From positions 1 through 16,191 of the forward strand of contig JAAZND010000104.1 of assembly GCA_012798485.1 (NCBI GenBank): a stretch of DNA of 16,191 nt, read 5' to 3'. The notes beneath the pieces are model-generated. The model was not told where the DNA came from and did not search any database. It saw only the letters and a program-made list of their open reading frames with translations. Position 1 is the first letter of the stretch, and each line of letters starts with the position of its first letter. This document shows, piece after piece, positions 1 to 6,862 of this stretch. The position numbers and the translations under genes are program-made. The stretch comes from Candidatus Beckwithbacteria bacterium. GTDB lineage: Bacteria; Patescibacteriota; Microgenomatia; UBA1400; UBA1449.

Positions 1-2
1 AC

Positions 3-56
3 CTAACAAGCGACTTGTTTGAGTGGCTGTTAGATCTAAACAGAAACAAGAAATAA
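3..56 (+). CDS. C-terminal tail of an unknown gene, cut by the window edge
   Basis: In frame 3 the window opens with 17 sense codons ending at TAA (54-56). The peptide LTSDLFEWLLDLNRNKK has a normal amphipathic helical composition. The other two plus frames stop at once or after six codons. It is too short to assign a family. A 10-bp inverted repeat overlaps the stop codon, as expected at a gene end. It could be chance, so confidence is low. Confidence 0.35.
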   Translation, partial: LTSDLFEWLLDLNRNKK

Positions 57-70
57 TCTTTTTCTGTTTA
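37..70 (+). terminator. Possible weak terminator hairpin
   Basis: TAAACAGAAA (37-46) is the exact reverse complement of TTTCTGTTTA (61-70), with a 14-nt loop. The stem is AT-rich and the T-run lies inside the 3' arm rather than after it, so this is a weak intrinsic terminator at best. Its position over the stop codon of the 5' partial gene supports the role. Confidence 0.3.
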
Positions 71-130
71 TAGTTACTAATTGGTCTATTATGACAAGAC
101 ATTTAGCTATTTTAACATGCTAAATGCTAG

Positions 131-490
131 TCTAGACCCTATCCAATTATAGAATCAGATAATCTTGGAAAACCAGAAAGAGCAACAGATGGAGCACAAG
201 TACTTGCCAAATACCATCTGCAGGTTGTAGGAATTGTTGAGGAAATTACTCTAATAAATAAAGCAATGACTATTTGGCCAGAATTAGGTAAAAATAATTA
301 TTTGAGTCGCTATTTATTAGAATCAGCAGGTGTTAAAAATCCTTACAGCATGGGCTGGTTGTGGGGCTTGGGAGTAGAAGAATCAATGGCAAAAGAATTT
401 GTAAAACTTTTAAAAGAAAGTGAATATTATCGACCAAACGAAGAAAGACCTAAAGACAGACAATTACCACAGCAGCTTGCACAATTTTAG
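131..490 (+). pseudogene. Remnant of an unrecognised gene, broken at both ends
   Basis: The frame is open from 131 to TAG at 488-490. An ATG at 266 would give 74 aa, but the 45 codons before it look equally coding (for example IIESDNLGKPERATDG and KYHLQVVGIVEE) and contain no ATG, GTG or TTG start, so the true 5' end seems lost. Coding-like peptides lie just upstream in other frames: MTRHLAILTC from ATG 91, and MLNASLDP from ATG 117. After the TAG, frame +1 continues as LGLSLTYLVLLRK, as if one T had been lost from the TTTT run at 485-488. The remaining core contains WPELGKNNYLSRYLLESAG and GWLWGLGVEESMAKEF. I do not recognise the family. A reading as a genuine 74-aa gene from 266 is possible, but it has no well-placed ribosome binding site. 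Confidence 0.55.
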
Positions 491-522
491 GATTATCGCT
501 AACTTATCTTGTCTTGCTAAGA

Positions 523-561
523 AAAATAATAGCTATAATTGTAATATTTAGCTATTATTTT
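523..561. terminator. Bidirectional terminator between convergent genes
   Basis: AAAATAATAGCTA (523-535) pairs perfectly with TAGCTATTATTTT (549-561), with a 13-nt loop. A T-run follows on plus (558-564), and on minus the complement of AAAAA at 522-526 supplies one. It sits between the plus-strand remnant ending near 490 and the minus-strand Nudix pseudogene, whose stop codon lies inside the 3' arm. It can serve both. Confidence 0.6.
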
Positions 562-1019
562 TTTGCTTTATTTATAAGGCTTTTAATATAATCGTGAGTT
601 GGATATTGATCCAAGTCATCAAGTTTTACAAAATCCCTGAATTCGACATTTTGGTCTTTTGGTTTTTCTAAAGGGGAAATTAATTCGGCTTTAAAATATA
701 AGAGTAAGGTTTGATAAAATCTTTTTTCTTTTTTGTGATAAAAATAATCCTGATGAAATCCGACAAAATCGCCAATCTCAATTTTTGCATCAGCTTCTTC
801 TAAAGCTTCTCTTGCCAAAGTTTCTTAGATTTCTTCATCAAATTCAACTCCACCGCCCACAACATCATAAAGTTTTTCTCCTTTTGTTTTTGATAAGTAA
901 AATGAATTATCTTTAAAAATAAGAGAATAAGCGGAAACTCGCCAGCGAAGCGAAGAATCATCATAAGGAATAATTTGTCCATCCGCATCTGTGAAAATTT
1001 TACTCTGAAGATTTATCAT
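555..1019 (-). pseudogene. Nudix hydrolase, interrupted by one in-frame TAA
   Basis: Two open stretches in the same minus-strand frame, 1019-828 and 824-555, are separated by a single TAA at 827-825. Together they form a 154-codon Nudix protein of normal length. The N-terminal part (from ATG 1019) has the usual Nudix strands, RWRVSAYSLIFKDNSFYLSK and YDVVGGGVEF. The stop falls inside the Nudix box G-x5-E-x7-R-E-x2-E-E: GGVEFDEEI, stop, ETLAREALEEADA. All metal-binding Glu positions are intact; only the usual Gly after EE is Asp. The C-terminal half (FYQTLLLYFKAEL onward) is a normal Nudix ending. Nudix enzymes hydrolyse nucleoside diphosphate derivatives; the substrate cannot be told here. 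No indel is needed, so one substitution killed it, unless the stop is read through or is an assembly error. The gene lies 37 bp downstream of tRNA-Leu on the same strand. Confidence 0.85.
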
Positions 1020-1056
1020 AATACCTACTTAATACTAACTACTTACTACTCTCCTG

Positions 1057-1142
1057 TGCCAAGGGGGGGAATCGAACCCCCACGGGAAATTACTCCCATT
1101 AGTTTTTGAGACTAACCTGTATACCGGTTTCAGCACCTTGGC
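1057..1142 (-). tRNA. tRNA-Leu (anticodon CAA)
   Basis: On the minus strand an 86-nt type II tRNA folds cleanly. The acceptor stem is GCCAAGG with CCTTGGC and discriminator A. The D stem is CTG/CAG with GG in the loop. The anticodon stem TTAGT/ACTAA closes the loop CTCAAAA, giving anticodon CAA, which reads UUG. The long variable arm has a GGGA/TCCC stem, as expected for class II leucine tRNA. The T arm is GGGGG TTCGATT CCCCC. CCA is not encoded. Only the promoter-like -10 box and a small palindrome lie upstream. Confidence 0.95.
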
Positions 1143-1171
1143 ATTTTATTTAAATATCAAATAACTTTGAT

Positions 1172-1177
1172 ATTATA
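1172..1177 (-). promoter_or_regulatory. Possible -10 box of tRNA-Leu
   Basis: The reverse complement reads TATAAT, a perfect -10, about 30 nt before the tRNA 5' end. Transcription would start near 1165 and give a short 5' leader. A -35 match is poor: TTGTGA with a 19-bp spacer. The box overlaps a 9-bp inverted repeat (1153-1174). Confidence 0.4.
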
Positions 1178-1209
1178 ACTTAAGTTAGACCTTTTTTCAC
1201 AAAGAAAAA

Positions 1210-2526
1210 TTACTCTTCTTTCTTTTCCATTCCATAAAATTTGATTCTGTCGCCCTGGAAATAAAGATTAATTAATCCCATAGCTCCATTTCTATGCTTA
1301 GCAATTTTGAGACTGACATTGGAAAAATCTTCCTCATCTGGTCGATACAAAAACATAACTACATCCGCATCCTGTTCAATAGCGCCAGATTCGCGAAGAT
1401 CTGAAAGTTGAGGCTCCTTAGTTCCTCTGGCTTCAACGGCACGAGAAAGCTGAGATAAAGAAAGTACAGGAATTTTTAATTCTCTGGCTAAATTTTTCAA
1501 AGATTGGGAAATCTCGGAAACTTCCTGAACACGATTTTCATACTTACGATCTCTGATGGTCACTAACTGCAGGTAATCCACAATAATGATTTTCACTCCC
1601 TGTTCAATTTGCAGTCTTCGAGCTTTGGTTCTCATTTCTAGAAGTGAAATTCCTGGAGTATCATCAATATAAATTGGAGATTCAGCTAATTTTCCCATGG
1701 CATCAGAAATGCGATCAAAATCTGATTGTTTTAAATTGCCGGTTTTAAGTCTCCAAGCATCAATATCCGCTTCAGCAACCAATAAACGGTCACTCAATTC
1801 CTCGCTGCTCATTTCAAGCGAAAAAATTCCTACTGGAATTTTTTCTTTGACTCCTACATACTGAGCAATATTTAAAGCAAAAGCAGTTTTCCCCATACCA
1901 GGACGAGCCGCTAAAATAACCAAATTGCTATCTTGAAATCCAGCCAACATGCGGTCAAGATCTTTAAAACCACTGGGAATACCTCTTAAACCACCGGCTT
2001 TTTTTTGCAATTCATCAAGTCGATCAAAACTGTCTGTCAAAATATCTTTTATCGAAACAAAATTACGCGCTAAATGTTTTTGAGAAAGAGAAAAAATTTC
2101 TCTTTCTGAAGTATCTAAAACAAAATTTGAATCTTTACTTTCATCATAAGCCATTTCTACAATTTCACTCCCAATTGTAATCAAGTCTCTTTTATTAGAC
2201 AAATCACGCACAATTTTGGCGTATTTGCTGACATTTGCAGCAGTCGGCACTTTTTCTGCAAGAGAAGTTAAATAATCTACTCCGCCAATTTGTTTTAAAA
2301 CTTTTTGTTTTTTCAATTCATCGGCCAGAGTCACAATATCTATTGGGTCGCGATTATCAAAAAGTCTAAGCATGGCTTCATAAATCTTTTGATTTTCTCC
2401 AAAATAAAAATATTCAGGTCTAAGGATAGGAGCAATATTGATAATAGCATCTCTATCAATCAAAATAGCTCCAAGCACTGATTGTTCAGCTTCTTTATTG
2501 GAAGGAGGAATTTTAAGTGAAGGCAA
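1210..2526 (-). CDS. dnaB: Replicative DNA helicase DnaB
   Basis: DnaB is the hexameric 5'-3' helicase that unwinds DNA at the replication fork. At 438 aa it is near normal length. The N-terminal domain starts with the family signature PPSNKEAEQSVLGA (residues 7-20). The RecA-like domain has Walker A ARPGMGKT (207-214), SLEMS (236-240), Walker B IIIVDYLQL (313-321), the SQLSRAVE segment (358-365) and the KHRNG motif (410-414), which holds the likely arginine finger. No intein is present. The start is TTG at 2526: the codon immediately upstream is TGA, and the next ATG lies well inside the N-terminal domain, so TTG is the only reasonable start. No Shine-Dalgarno precedes it. It lies 68 bp downstream of the metallo-hydrolase gene on the same strand, possibly co-transcribed. 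Confidence 0.97.
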   Translation of the reverse strand: MPSLKIPPSNKEAEQSVLGAILIDRDAIINIAPILRPEYFYFGENQKIYEAMLRLFDNRDPIDIVTLADELKKQKVLKQIGGVDYLTSLAEKVPTAANVSKYAKIVRDLSNKRDLITIGSEIVEMAYDESKDSNFVLDTSEREIFSLSQKHLARNFVSIKDILTDSFDRLDELQKKAGGLRGIPSGFKDLDRMLAGFQDSNLVILAARPGMGKTAFALNIAQYVGVKEKIPVGIFSLEMSSEELSDRLLVAEADIDAWRLKTGNLKQSDFDRISDAMGKLAESPIYIDDTPGISLLEMRTKARRLQIEQGVKIIIVDYLQLVTIRDRKYENRVQEVSEISQSLKNLARELKIPVLSLSQLSRAVEARGTKEPQLSDLRESGAIEQDADVVMFLYRPDEEDFSNVSLKIAKHRNGAMGLINLYFQGDRIKFYGMEKKEE

Positions 2527-2594
2527 TCAAAAAACTTAGCTAAACTATTTTTTTAAAAGATAAAAAGATAATTTAGCATCAGCCAATTTAATTT

Positions 2595-3242
2595 TTAACT
2601 TTTTCTTTGTAAAGCAATGATTTCTAATTCTTCTGGCAATGAAGAGGCATTAAGATTTAGTTTCTCATCCCATTTTTCTTCCAATTCCATTTCTTTGAAA
2701 AAATCACTTACAGTAAAAAATTTGGTAAAAGTTTCACTTATTCCTTCTGTTTTATAATGCATCGGCAAAACAATAGTTGGATCAATTTTTTTAATAATTT
2801 TTTTAGCATCATCTGGCCCAATAGTGGCAATTCCGCCAACTGGAATCATTAACACATCAATATCATGAATTTCTTTAAGTTGCTTTTCATCAAGTAAAGT
2901 TCCCAAATCTCCAAGATGGCAAAGATTAATATCATCAGCTTGAATGAGATAAATTGTATTTTCTCCTCTTTCTTGACCATTTTGCAAGTCATGAAAACTA
3001 CTAATTCCTTTAATCATTACATCTTTAATTTCATACTCTCCCGGACCTTCAATAAAAAAACAATCGCTATTTTTGATCCCGTTTTTATTGTTGTGATCAA
3101 AATGATTGTGAGAAATAGTGCAGATATCAGCTGGACCATAAGGAAAACGAAAACCGATGGCTTTATCATAAGGATCAGTAATAATAGTTGCATTAGCAGT
3201 TTTAATTCTAAAACTGGAATGGCCCAAATATGTAATCATCAT
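2595..3242 (-). CDS. Metallo-beta-lactamase-fold hydrolase, UlaG/UPF0173-like
   Basis: This 215-aa protein has the MBL fold with a complete metal-ligand set: HNHFDH (H45, H47, D49, H50), H84 in SSFHDL, D112 in HLGDLG and H162 in PMHYKT. The start MMITYLGHSSFRI and the strand TIITDPY are typical of the UlaG-like (L-ascorbate-6-phosphate lactonase-like, UPF0173) subgroup, usually annotated as Zn-dependent hydrolases of unknown substrate. No signal peptide is seen, so it should be cytosolic. Tandem ATGs (3242 and 3239) begin the gene, with no Shine-Dalgarno. It is divergent from the promoter and gene pair starting at 3341. The family assignment is firm; the substrate is unknown. Confidence 0.88.
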   Translation of the reverse strand: MMITYLGHSSFRIKTANATIITDPYDKAIGFRFPYGPADICTISHNHFDHNNKNGIKNSDCFFIEGPGEYEIKDVMIKGISSFHDLQNGQERGENTIYLIQADDINLCHLGDLGTLLDEKQLKEIHDIDVLMIPVGGIATIGPDDAKKIIKKIDPTIVLPMHYKTEGISETFTKFFTVSDFFKEMELEEKWDEKLNLNASSLPEELEIIALQRKS

Positions 3243-3340
3243 AAGTTGAAGAAATTAAAAATCACAAATTTTTAATTTTAAATTTAATTTATTTTTTTTA
3301 ATATACAAAAGTAAGCTTACATTATCAAATTTCTTCTTGC

Positions 3341-3369
3341 TTGACAACAGATAAAAGCAATGCTAAATT
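3341..3369 (+). promoter_or_regulatory. Strong sigma-70-type promoter, leaderless transcript predicted
   Basis: TTGACA (3341-3346, perfect) is followed by a 17-bp spacer and TAAATT (3364-3369). Only 9 nt separate the -10 box from the ATG at 3379, so transcription should start about 3 nt before the start codon, with no room for a Shine-Dalgarno. Confidence 0.75.
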
Positions 3370-3378
3370 CTGTCTAAC

Positions 3379-3831
3379 ATGCGTAAAGAAATATTTATAG
3401 CTATATTTATAGGCTTGATTTTTGGTTTAGTTATAACCTATGGAATCTATACTGCCAATAAAGCCATCATTACTAAACAAAAAGGGTTGAATCCAACTAC
3501 CACTATCATCCCTACTCCAACACCAGAACCAGAGGAAAATTTGAGTATCAATATTAGTGAGCCAAAAAATAATCTAGTCTTAACTGAGCCAAAAACTACT
3601 ATTTTGGGTTCAACTAAAAAAAATGCTGTGGTAGCAATCATGACAGAAGATAATAATTATCTTATCCAGGCAGATAATAACGGTTATTTTACTCAAGAAA
3701 TTGACTTGATCAAAGGAGCTAATTTCATCCAGATAACTGCCACTGATCTTGATAACGATAAAATTTCTGAAACCAAAACTCTTAGTTTGGTCTACTCTAC
3801 CGAACTAGAAGGAGAAGGAGTATCACAATGA
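3379..3831 (+). CDS. Membrane-anchored extracytoplasmic protein with Ig-like domain
   Basis: This is a 150-aa protein of unknown function. Residues about 5-27 (IFIAIFIGLIFGLVITYGIY) form one hydrophobic helix after a short basic N-terminus (MRKE), giving an uncleaved signal anchor. A Thr/Pro linker follows (NPTTTIIPTPTPEPEE, 37-52). Residues about 54-141 look like one bacterial Ig-like or glucodextranase-B-like beta-sandwich: ISEPKNNLVL, TTILGSTKKNAVVAIM, DNNGYFTQEIDLIKGANFIQI and TATDLDN are typical strand and turn spacings. Such domains usually serve surface display or adhesion; I see no catalytic motif. The gene ends in TGA that overlaps the next ATG by 4 nt (ATGA), so the two are translationally coupled and TGA works as a stop here. 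Confidence 0.75.
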   Translation: MRKEIFIAIFIGLIFGLVITYGIYTANKAIITKQKGLNPTTTIIPTPTPEPEENLSINISEPKNNLVLTEPKTTILGSTKKNAVVAIMTEDNNYLIQADNNGYFTQEIDLIKGANFIQITATDLDNDKISETKTLSLVYSTELEGEGVSQ

Positions 3832-4589
3832 AAAATTTAAAGCCAATTTTAATTCTGATAATTATAGTTTTCACTATCTTAACTCCCAAGATTATCTTAG
3901 CTGTCGAAGAAGCCAGCTCTTCTGCTAATCAAGATTTGATCAAACAAAAAGTTAAAGAAAGACTTGAAGGCAAAACAGAAGAAGCAGAAAAAACCAAAAG
4001 CTATGATGCAGTTTTTGGTAAAATTGTGAGCACTAAAGAAAATGGTTTTGAGCTGGAAACTTTTGAAAAAAATCAGTATCAAATCGCTTTAGGCAATGAA
4101 ACTGATTTAATTTTATTTGGCAAAAATTTATACCAAAAAGAAATCACAAGTAAAGAAATTGAAACCGACTGGTTTGCCATTGCTATGGGAACTCTCTCAG
4201 CTAATGAACAGATTCTTCAAGCCAGAAGAATTTCTTTTTCTACTAGTTATACTGAGCCAAAAGCTAAGCAGGTTTTAGTAGGTAAAATCAAAGAGATTGA
4301 CGATAAAACTTTAAAACTGGAAAATAGCGATCGAGAAATTAGTATTCCAGCAGACTTTGAAAATATTAATGTTAAAGGTGTTAAAAATGCTAAAATTGAT
4401 GACCTTAGTATCGATGACAAAGCTACTGTCATCGTCTATGAAGATAGTAACGAAGATAAAGAAACCACTTATACGCTTCAAGCTATTTTTACAGACCCAA
4501 GTTTAAAAAATCCTATTGCTGAAGATAATACAATCAATGAAGCCACCCCAGCGGCTGAAGCCTCAAAATCTGCCAAATCAAAAGAATAA
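3828..4589 (+). CDS. Secreted protein with two tandem DUF5666-like beta domains
   Basis: This 253-aa exported protein has a signal peptide of about 25 residues (KPILILIIIVFTILTPKIILA) and no lipobox cysteine. A Lys/Glu-rich helix (34-57) leads to two related beta-rich modules. Module 1 (about 61-137) starts VFGKIVSTKENGFELET. Module 2 (about 148-221) starts VLVGKIKEIDDKTLKLEN. Both run as GKI, a 'TL/FEL' strand, an 'I/ALG' or 'ISIPADFE' strand, then 'AIAMGTL' or 'ATVIVYE', as in DUF5666/OB-like repeats. The tail (225-253) is low-complexity Ala/Glu/Ser/Lys. The function is unknown. Translation is probably driven by AAGGAG, 7-8 nt before the ATG and inside the end of the upstream gene, plus the ATGA overlap. 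The DUF5666 link is from recall of pattern only. Confidence 0.72.
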   Translation: MKNLKPILILIIIVFTILTPKIILAVEEASSSANQDLIKQKVKERLEGKTEEAEKTKSYDAVFGKIVSTKENGFELETFEKNQYQIALGNETDLILFGKNLYQKEITSKEIETDWFAIAMGTLSANEQILQARRISFSTSYTEPKAKQVLVGKIKEIDDKTLKLENSDREISIPADFENINVKGVKNAKIDDLSIDDKATVIVYEDSNEDKETTYTLQAIFTDPSLKNPIAEDNTINEATPAAEASKSAKSKE

Positions 4590-4606
4590 ACAGCTATGAA
4601 AATTTT

Positions 4607-4669
4607 GTCATACTGAACTTGCTTCAGCATCTAAAAAAAGATCCTGAAATAAATTCAGGATGACTTTTT
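4607..4669. repeat. REP-like nested palindrome doubling as a terminator
   Basis: The outer arms GTCATACTGAA (4607-4617) and TTCAGGATGAC (4654-4664) pair with one mismatch. The inner arms CTTCAGCATCT and AGATCCTGAAA also pair across an A-run. The 3' half alone, ATCCTGAA-ATAAA-TTCAGGAT, is a strong hairpin followed by TTTTT (4665-4669). It lies between two convergent genes, the exported-protein gene and hisS. The arrangement resembles the GTCATCCTGAA-type REP or MITE repeats seen in many bacterial genomes. Confidence 0.6.
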
Positions 4670-4695
4670 CTTAAATTTTAAGTTTGTAATTAAAA

Positions 4696-5940
4696 CTAAG
4701 CTAAATAATTAACTATTTCTTTCATAGTTAAAGTTTGCTGCTGTCCCGTCTCCATATTTTTGACTGTAATTTTGTTTTGCTCTACTTCGTCTTGTCCCAT
4801 GACCAATACATTTTTAATTCCTTTTTTACTGGCACATTTAAATTGTTTAGAAAGATTATCAATCGCTGGATAAACTTCAATGTTGATTCCTTTTTGTCTT
4901 AGTTCTGCAGCCAATTTTAAAGTGGCTACTTTTAAATCTTCAGTAAAAATCGTCATCAAAACAGTCTGATTTTCTTTTTGGGTAAATAAATTAAACTGCT
5001 TAACCACTTCCACTAAACGGTCAAAGCCAAAAGCCATACCAACAGCTGGAATATCTACTCCACTCAGTTGGTTGATCAAATTATCATATCTGCCGCCGCC
5101 TCCAATCGATCCAGCTGTATATTCTGGAATAATGATTTCAAAAATCATACCAGTATAATAATCTAGACCTCGAGCTAAGCTGGGGACAAATTGTAAACTA
5201 TCTTCTTTAACTCCCAAATTTTGGGCAAGATTAATAATATTTTGCAGCTGCCCACTAATCTGGACATTTACCAAAGCTTGTAAAATTTGTTCAGCTTTTT
5301 CTTGTGTTAAACCTTTACGCTTTAACTCTTCAATAACTTCAGCAGGCGAAATTTTGTCCAGTTTATCAATTGATTGGATAATTGAGTAAACATTTACTTC
5401 ATCACTTGCAAAGTTTTGTAAAGTTTGCAACAGTAATTGTCTGTCATTTAGTTTAATAATAAGATTGTTAATGCCAATATTTTTCAAAGCAAAATAAGTA
5501 CAGGCTAGAATTTCAGCATCAGCAATCCCAATAATTCCCGTTGAGCCAAAGACATCAATGTCACATTGAGTAAATTCGCGAAATCTGCCTTTTTGGGGTT
5601 TATCAGCACGAAAAACATTTTGAATCTGATAACGGCGGAAAAATTTGGGTAAATCATTTTGATACTGGGCCAAAACTCTAGCTGTCGGCACAGTTTGATC
5701 ATATTTTAAAGCTACTTCTCTGCCACCACGATCTTCAAATTTATAAACCAGCTTATCTGCTTCCTGCCCATATTTATTGAGTAAAAGTGAAGCATATTCC
5801 AGTGTAGGCGTTTCCAAAGGTTCAAAGCCGAATAATTTAAAAGTTTGGATAAGTTTAGATGCTACAAAATCTCTCACTTTTTTTTCTTCTGGTAAAAAGT
5901 CACGAAAACCTTTAAGTGTTTGTAGATTTTGTTGAGTCAT
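4696..5940 (-). CDS. hisS: Histidine-tRNA ligase (HisRS)
   Basis: HisRS charges tRNA-His with histidine in the cytosol. The 414-aa length is close to the bacterial norm. Class II features are in order: LKGFRDFLPEE near the N-terminus, motif 2 FRADKPQKGRFREFTQCDID (110-129), the histidine-specific HisA loop RGLDYYTG (257-264), HisB SIGGGGRYD (278-286), motif 3 GMAFGFDRLV (301-310), then a C-terminal anticodon-binding domain (about 325-414). The start is ATG 5940. A perfect TATAAT on the minus strand ends 9 nt before it, predicting a leader of about 3 nt. The 3' end faces the REP-like terminator. Confidence 0.97.
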   Translation of the reverse strand: MTQQNLQTLKGFRDFLPEEKKVRDFVASKLIQTFKLFGFEPLETPTLEYASLLLNKYGQEADKLVYKFEDRGGREVALKYDQTVPTARVLAQYQNDLPKFFRRYQIQNVFRADKPQKGRFREFTQCDIDVFGSTGIIGIADAEILACTYFALKNIGINNLIIKLNDRQLLLQTLQNFASDEVNVYSIIQSIDKLDKISPAEVIEELKRKGLTQEKAEQILQALVNVQISGQLQNIINLAQNLGVKEDSLQFVPSLARGLDYYTGMIFEIIIPEYTAGSIGGGGRYDNLINQLSGVDIPAVGMAFGFDRLVEVVKQFNLFTQKENQTVLMTIFTEDLKVATLKLAAELRQKGINIEVYPAIDNLSKQFKCASKKGIKNVLVMGQDEVEQNKITVKNMETGQQQTLTMKEIVNYLA

Positions 5941-5949
5941 AATATCTAT

Positions 5950-5978
5950 ATTATAAAAGGCAAAGGCTTAAAAAACAA
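5950..5978 (-). promoter_or_regulatory. hisS promoter, leaderless transcript predicted
   Basis: The minus strand reads TATAAT (5955-5950, perfect). A poor -35, TTGTTT (5978-5973), lies 17 bp upstream. The gap from -10 to the hisS ATG is 9 nt, so RNA should start about 3 nt before the start codon. Confidence 0.6.
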
Positions 5979-5992
5979 AGTGAAAATAATTC

Positions 5993-6021
5993 TTGATTTA
6001 ATCCGTTTTTTAGCCTATAAA
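5993..6021 (+). promoter_or_regulatory. Promoter of the FHA pseudogene
   Basis: TTGATT (5993-5998), a 17-bp spacer and TATAAA (6016-6021) form a good sigma-70-type promoter divergent from hisS. The expected start near 6028 gives a leader of about 52 nt, which contains the hairpin at 6047-6071. The promoter looks intact although the gene is dead. Confidence 0.55.
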
Positions 6022-6046
6022 AATAATAGTTAAAAAAATTCATAAG

Positions 6047-6071
6047 TTTAAAAATAAACCTTATTTTTAAA
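6047..6071 (+). other. AT-only inverted repeat in the leader of the FHA pseudogene
   Basis: TTTAAAAATAA (6047-6057) pairs perfectly with TTATTTTTAAA (6061-6071) across a 3-nt loop, ending 8 nt before the ATG at 6080. It could be an mRNA hairpin near the ribosome site or a protein-binding palindrome. In such AT-rich DNA it could also be chance. Confidence 0.35.
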
Positions 6072-6079
6072 AATACAAA

Positions 6080-6706
6080 ATGTCACCACAAATTAAAGAT
6101 CCAAATCAAGATAAAGGAGAATTAGAGCAACCAACAAAAGTTAAAGATATGATCAAAAAAATTTGAAGAAGGTAAACCATTTACTGTAGCAGAATGAGCA
6201 GAAGCAATTCACGCTGCTCTAGAATTAATTGGAGAGCATATTGCACAAAGCGATATAGATATTAAACAAAAAAGTTTATATCCAATTACTATAATAAAAT
6301 AGGTCGGAATTACAAAGAAGAAGGTACTCATACAGGAGCTAGTTTATATAATGCTAAATTACCTTAGTTAGAGATCAAAGAATTTCCAAAGATCATCTCA
6401 CAACTACTTATAATCCTGCTACTAATGAAATCTCTATCTATGATAATGGCAGTAAATTTGGTAATACTATATACTGAAACATATTTTCAAGGGAATAATA
6501 GTCAAATAACAGTAGAAAAAGACAATAATACTATCCTAAAAGGAACTTCAGATTATCAACTAAATATAGGAAGCTCATCAATCCAAATTGGAAAACCTAA
6601 TAAAATGATATCCTATTTTAGAATAGCTCTTTCTCCAGAGCAAAACCATACTCTCACAAGTATGCAAACAAACGCAACAGCGCAATTAATGAAAGAAGAG
6701 CTTTAA
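6080..6706 (+). pseudogene. FHA-domain protein, multiply frameshifted
   Basis: A coherent protein can be read only by switching frames. ATG 6080 opens MSPQIKDPNQDKGE, ending VKDMIKK. The 7-A run at 6155-6161 then shifts the frame. FEEGKPFTVAE follows, with an in-frame TGA at 6195-6197, then AEAIHAALELIGEHIAQSD and TAG at 6300. The next frame (from 6302) gives GRNYKEEGTHTG. Another shift near 6363 gives LVRDQRISKDHLTTTY and ISIYDNGSKFGNTIY. A last shift near 6470-6477 gives TETYFQGNNSQITVE to MKEEL, ending at 6706. The GR, S-K-D-H, D-N-G-S-K-F-G-N and late LNIGSSSIQIG segments are in the order of an FHA phosphothreonine-binding domain (GR, S-x2-H, D-x-GS-x-NG). The N-terminal helical part is unassigned. 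At least four shifts and one nonsense codon make it a true relic unless the assembly is poor here. Confidence 0.8.
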
Positions 6707-6748
6707 AATATAGAAATAGAATAATGAAAATTTAACTCTATTTAGCTT

Positions 6749-6777
6749 TTTACTTTTAAGCTTTTTCTTGTTATAAT
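6749..6777 (+). promoter_or_regulatory. Likely rpmE promoter
   Basis: TTTACT (6749-6754), a 17-bp spacer and TATAAT (6772-6777, perfect) lie upstream of bL31. The predicted start near 6784 gives a leader of about 79 nt, unusually long for this window. The leader is AT-rich with repeated TATTAAA words, and I see no clear riboswitch or ribosomal-protein binding structure in it. Confidence 0.5.
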
Positions 6778-6862
6778 TGCCTGTATTAAAATGTATTAAA
6801 ATTTATTAAATTAAAACTAAAGTAAATTCTGTAAGCTTGGACTTAAGAATTGGGAAAAATCT

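Noticed and set aside
800..988. 62-aa minus-strand ORF overlapping the Nudix relic
   Set aside because: It is an out-of-frame shadow; the Nudix motifs are all in the other frame.
1153..1174. Inverted repeat AATATCAAA/TTTGATATT after dnaB as a terminator
   Set aside because: The 9-bp stem is nearly all AT and has no T-run in the right place; it may be chance, or part of the tRNA promoter region.
2916..3275. 119-aa plus-strand ORF
   Set aside because: It lies antisense inside the clear metallo-hydrolase gene and has no family features.
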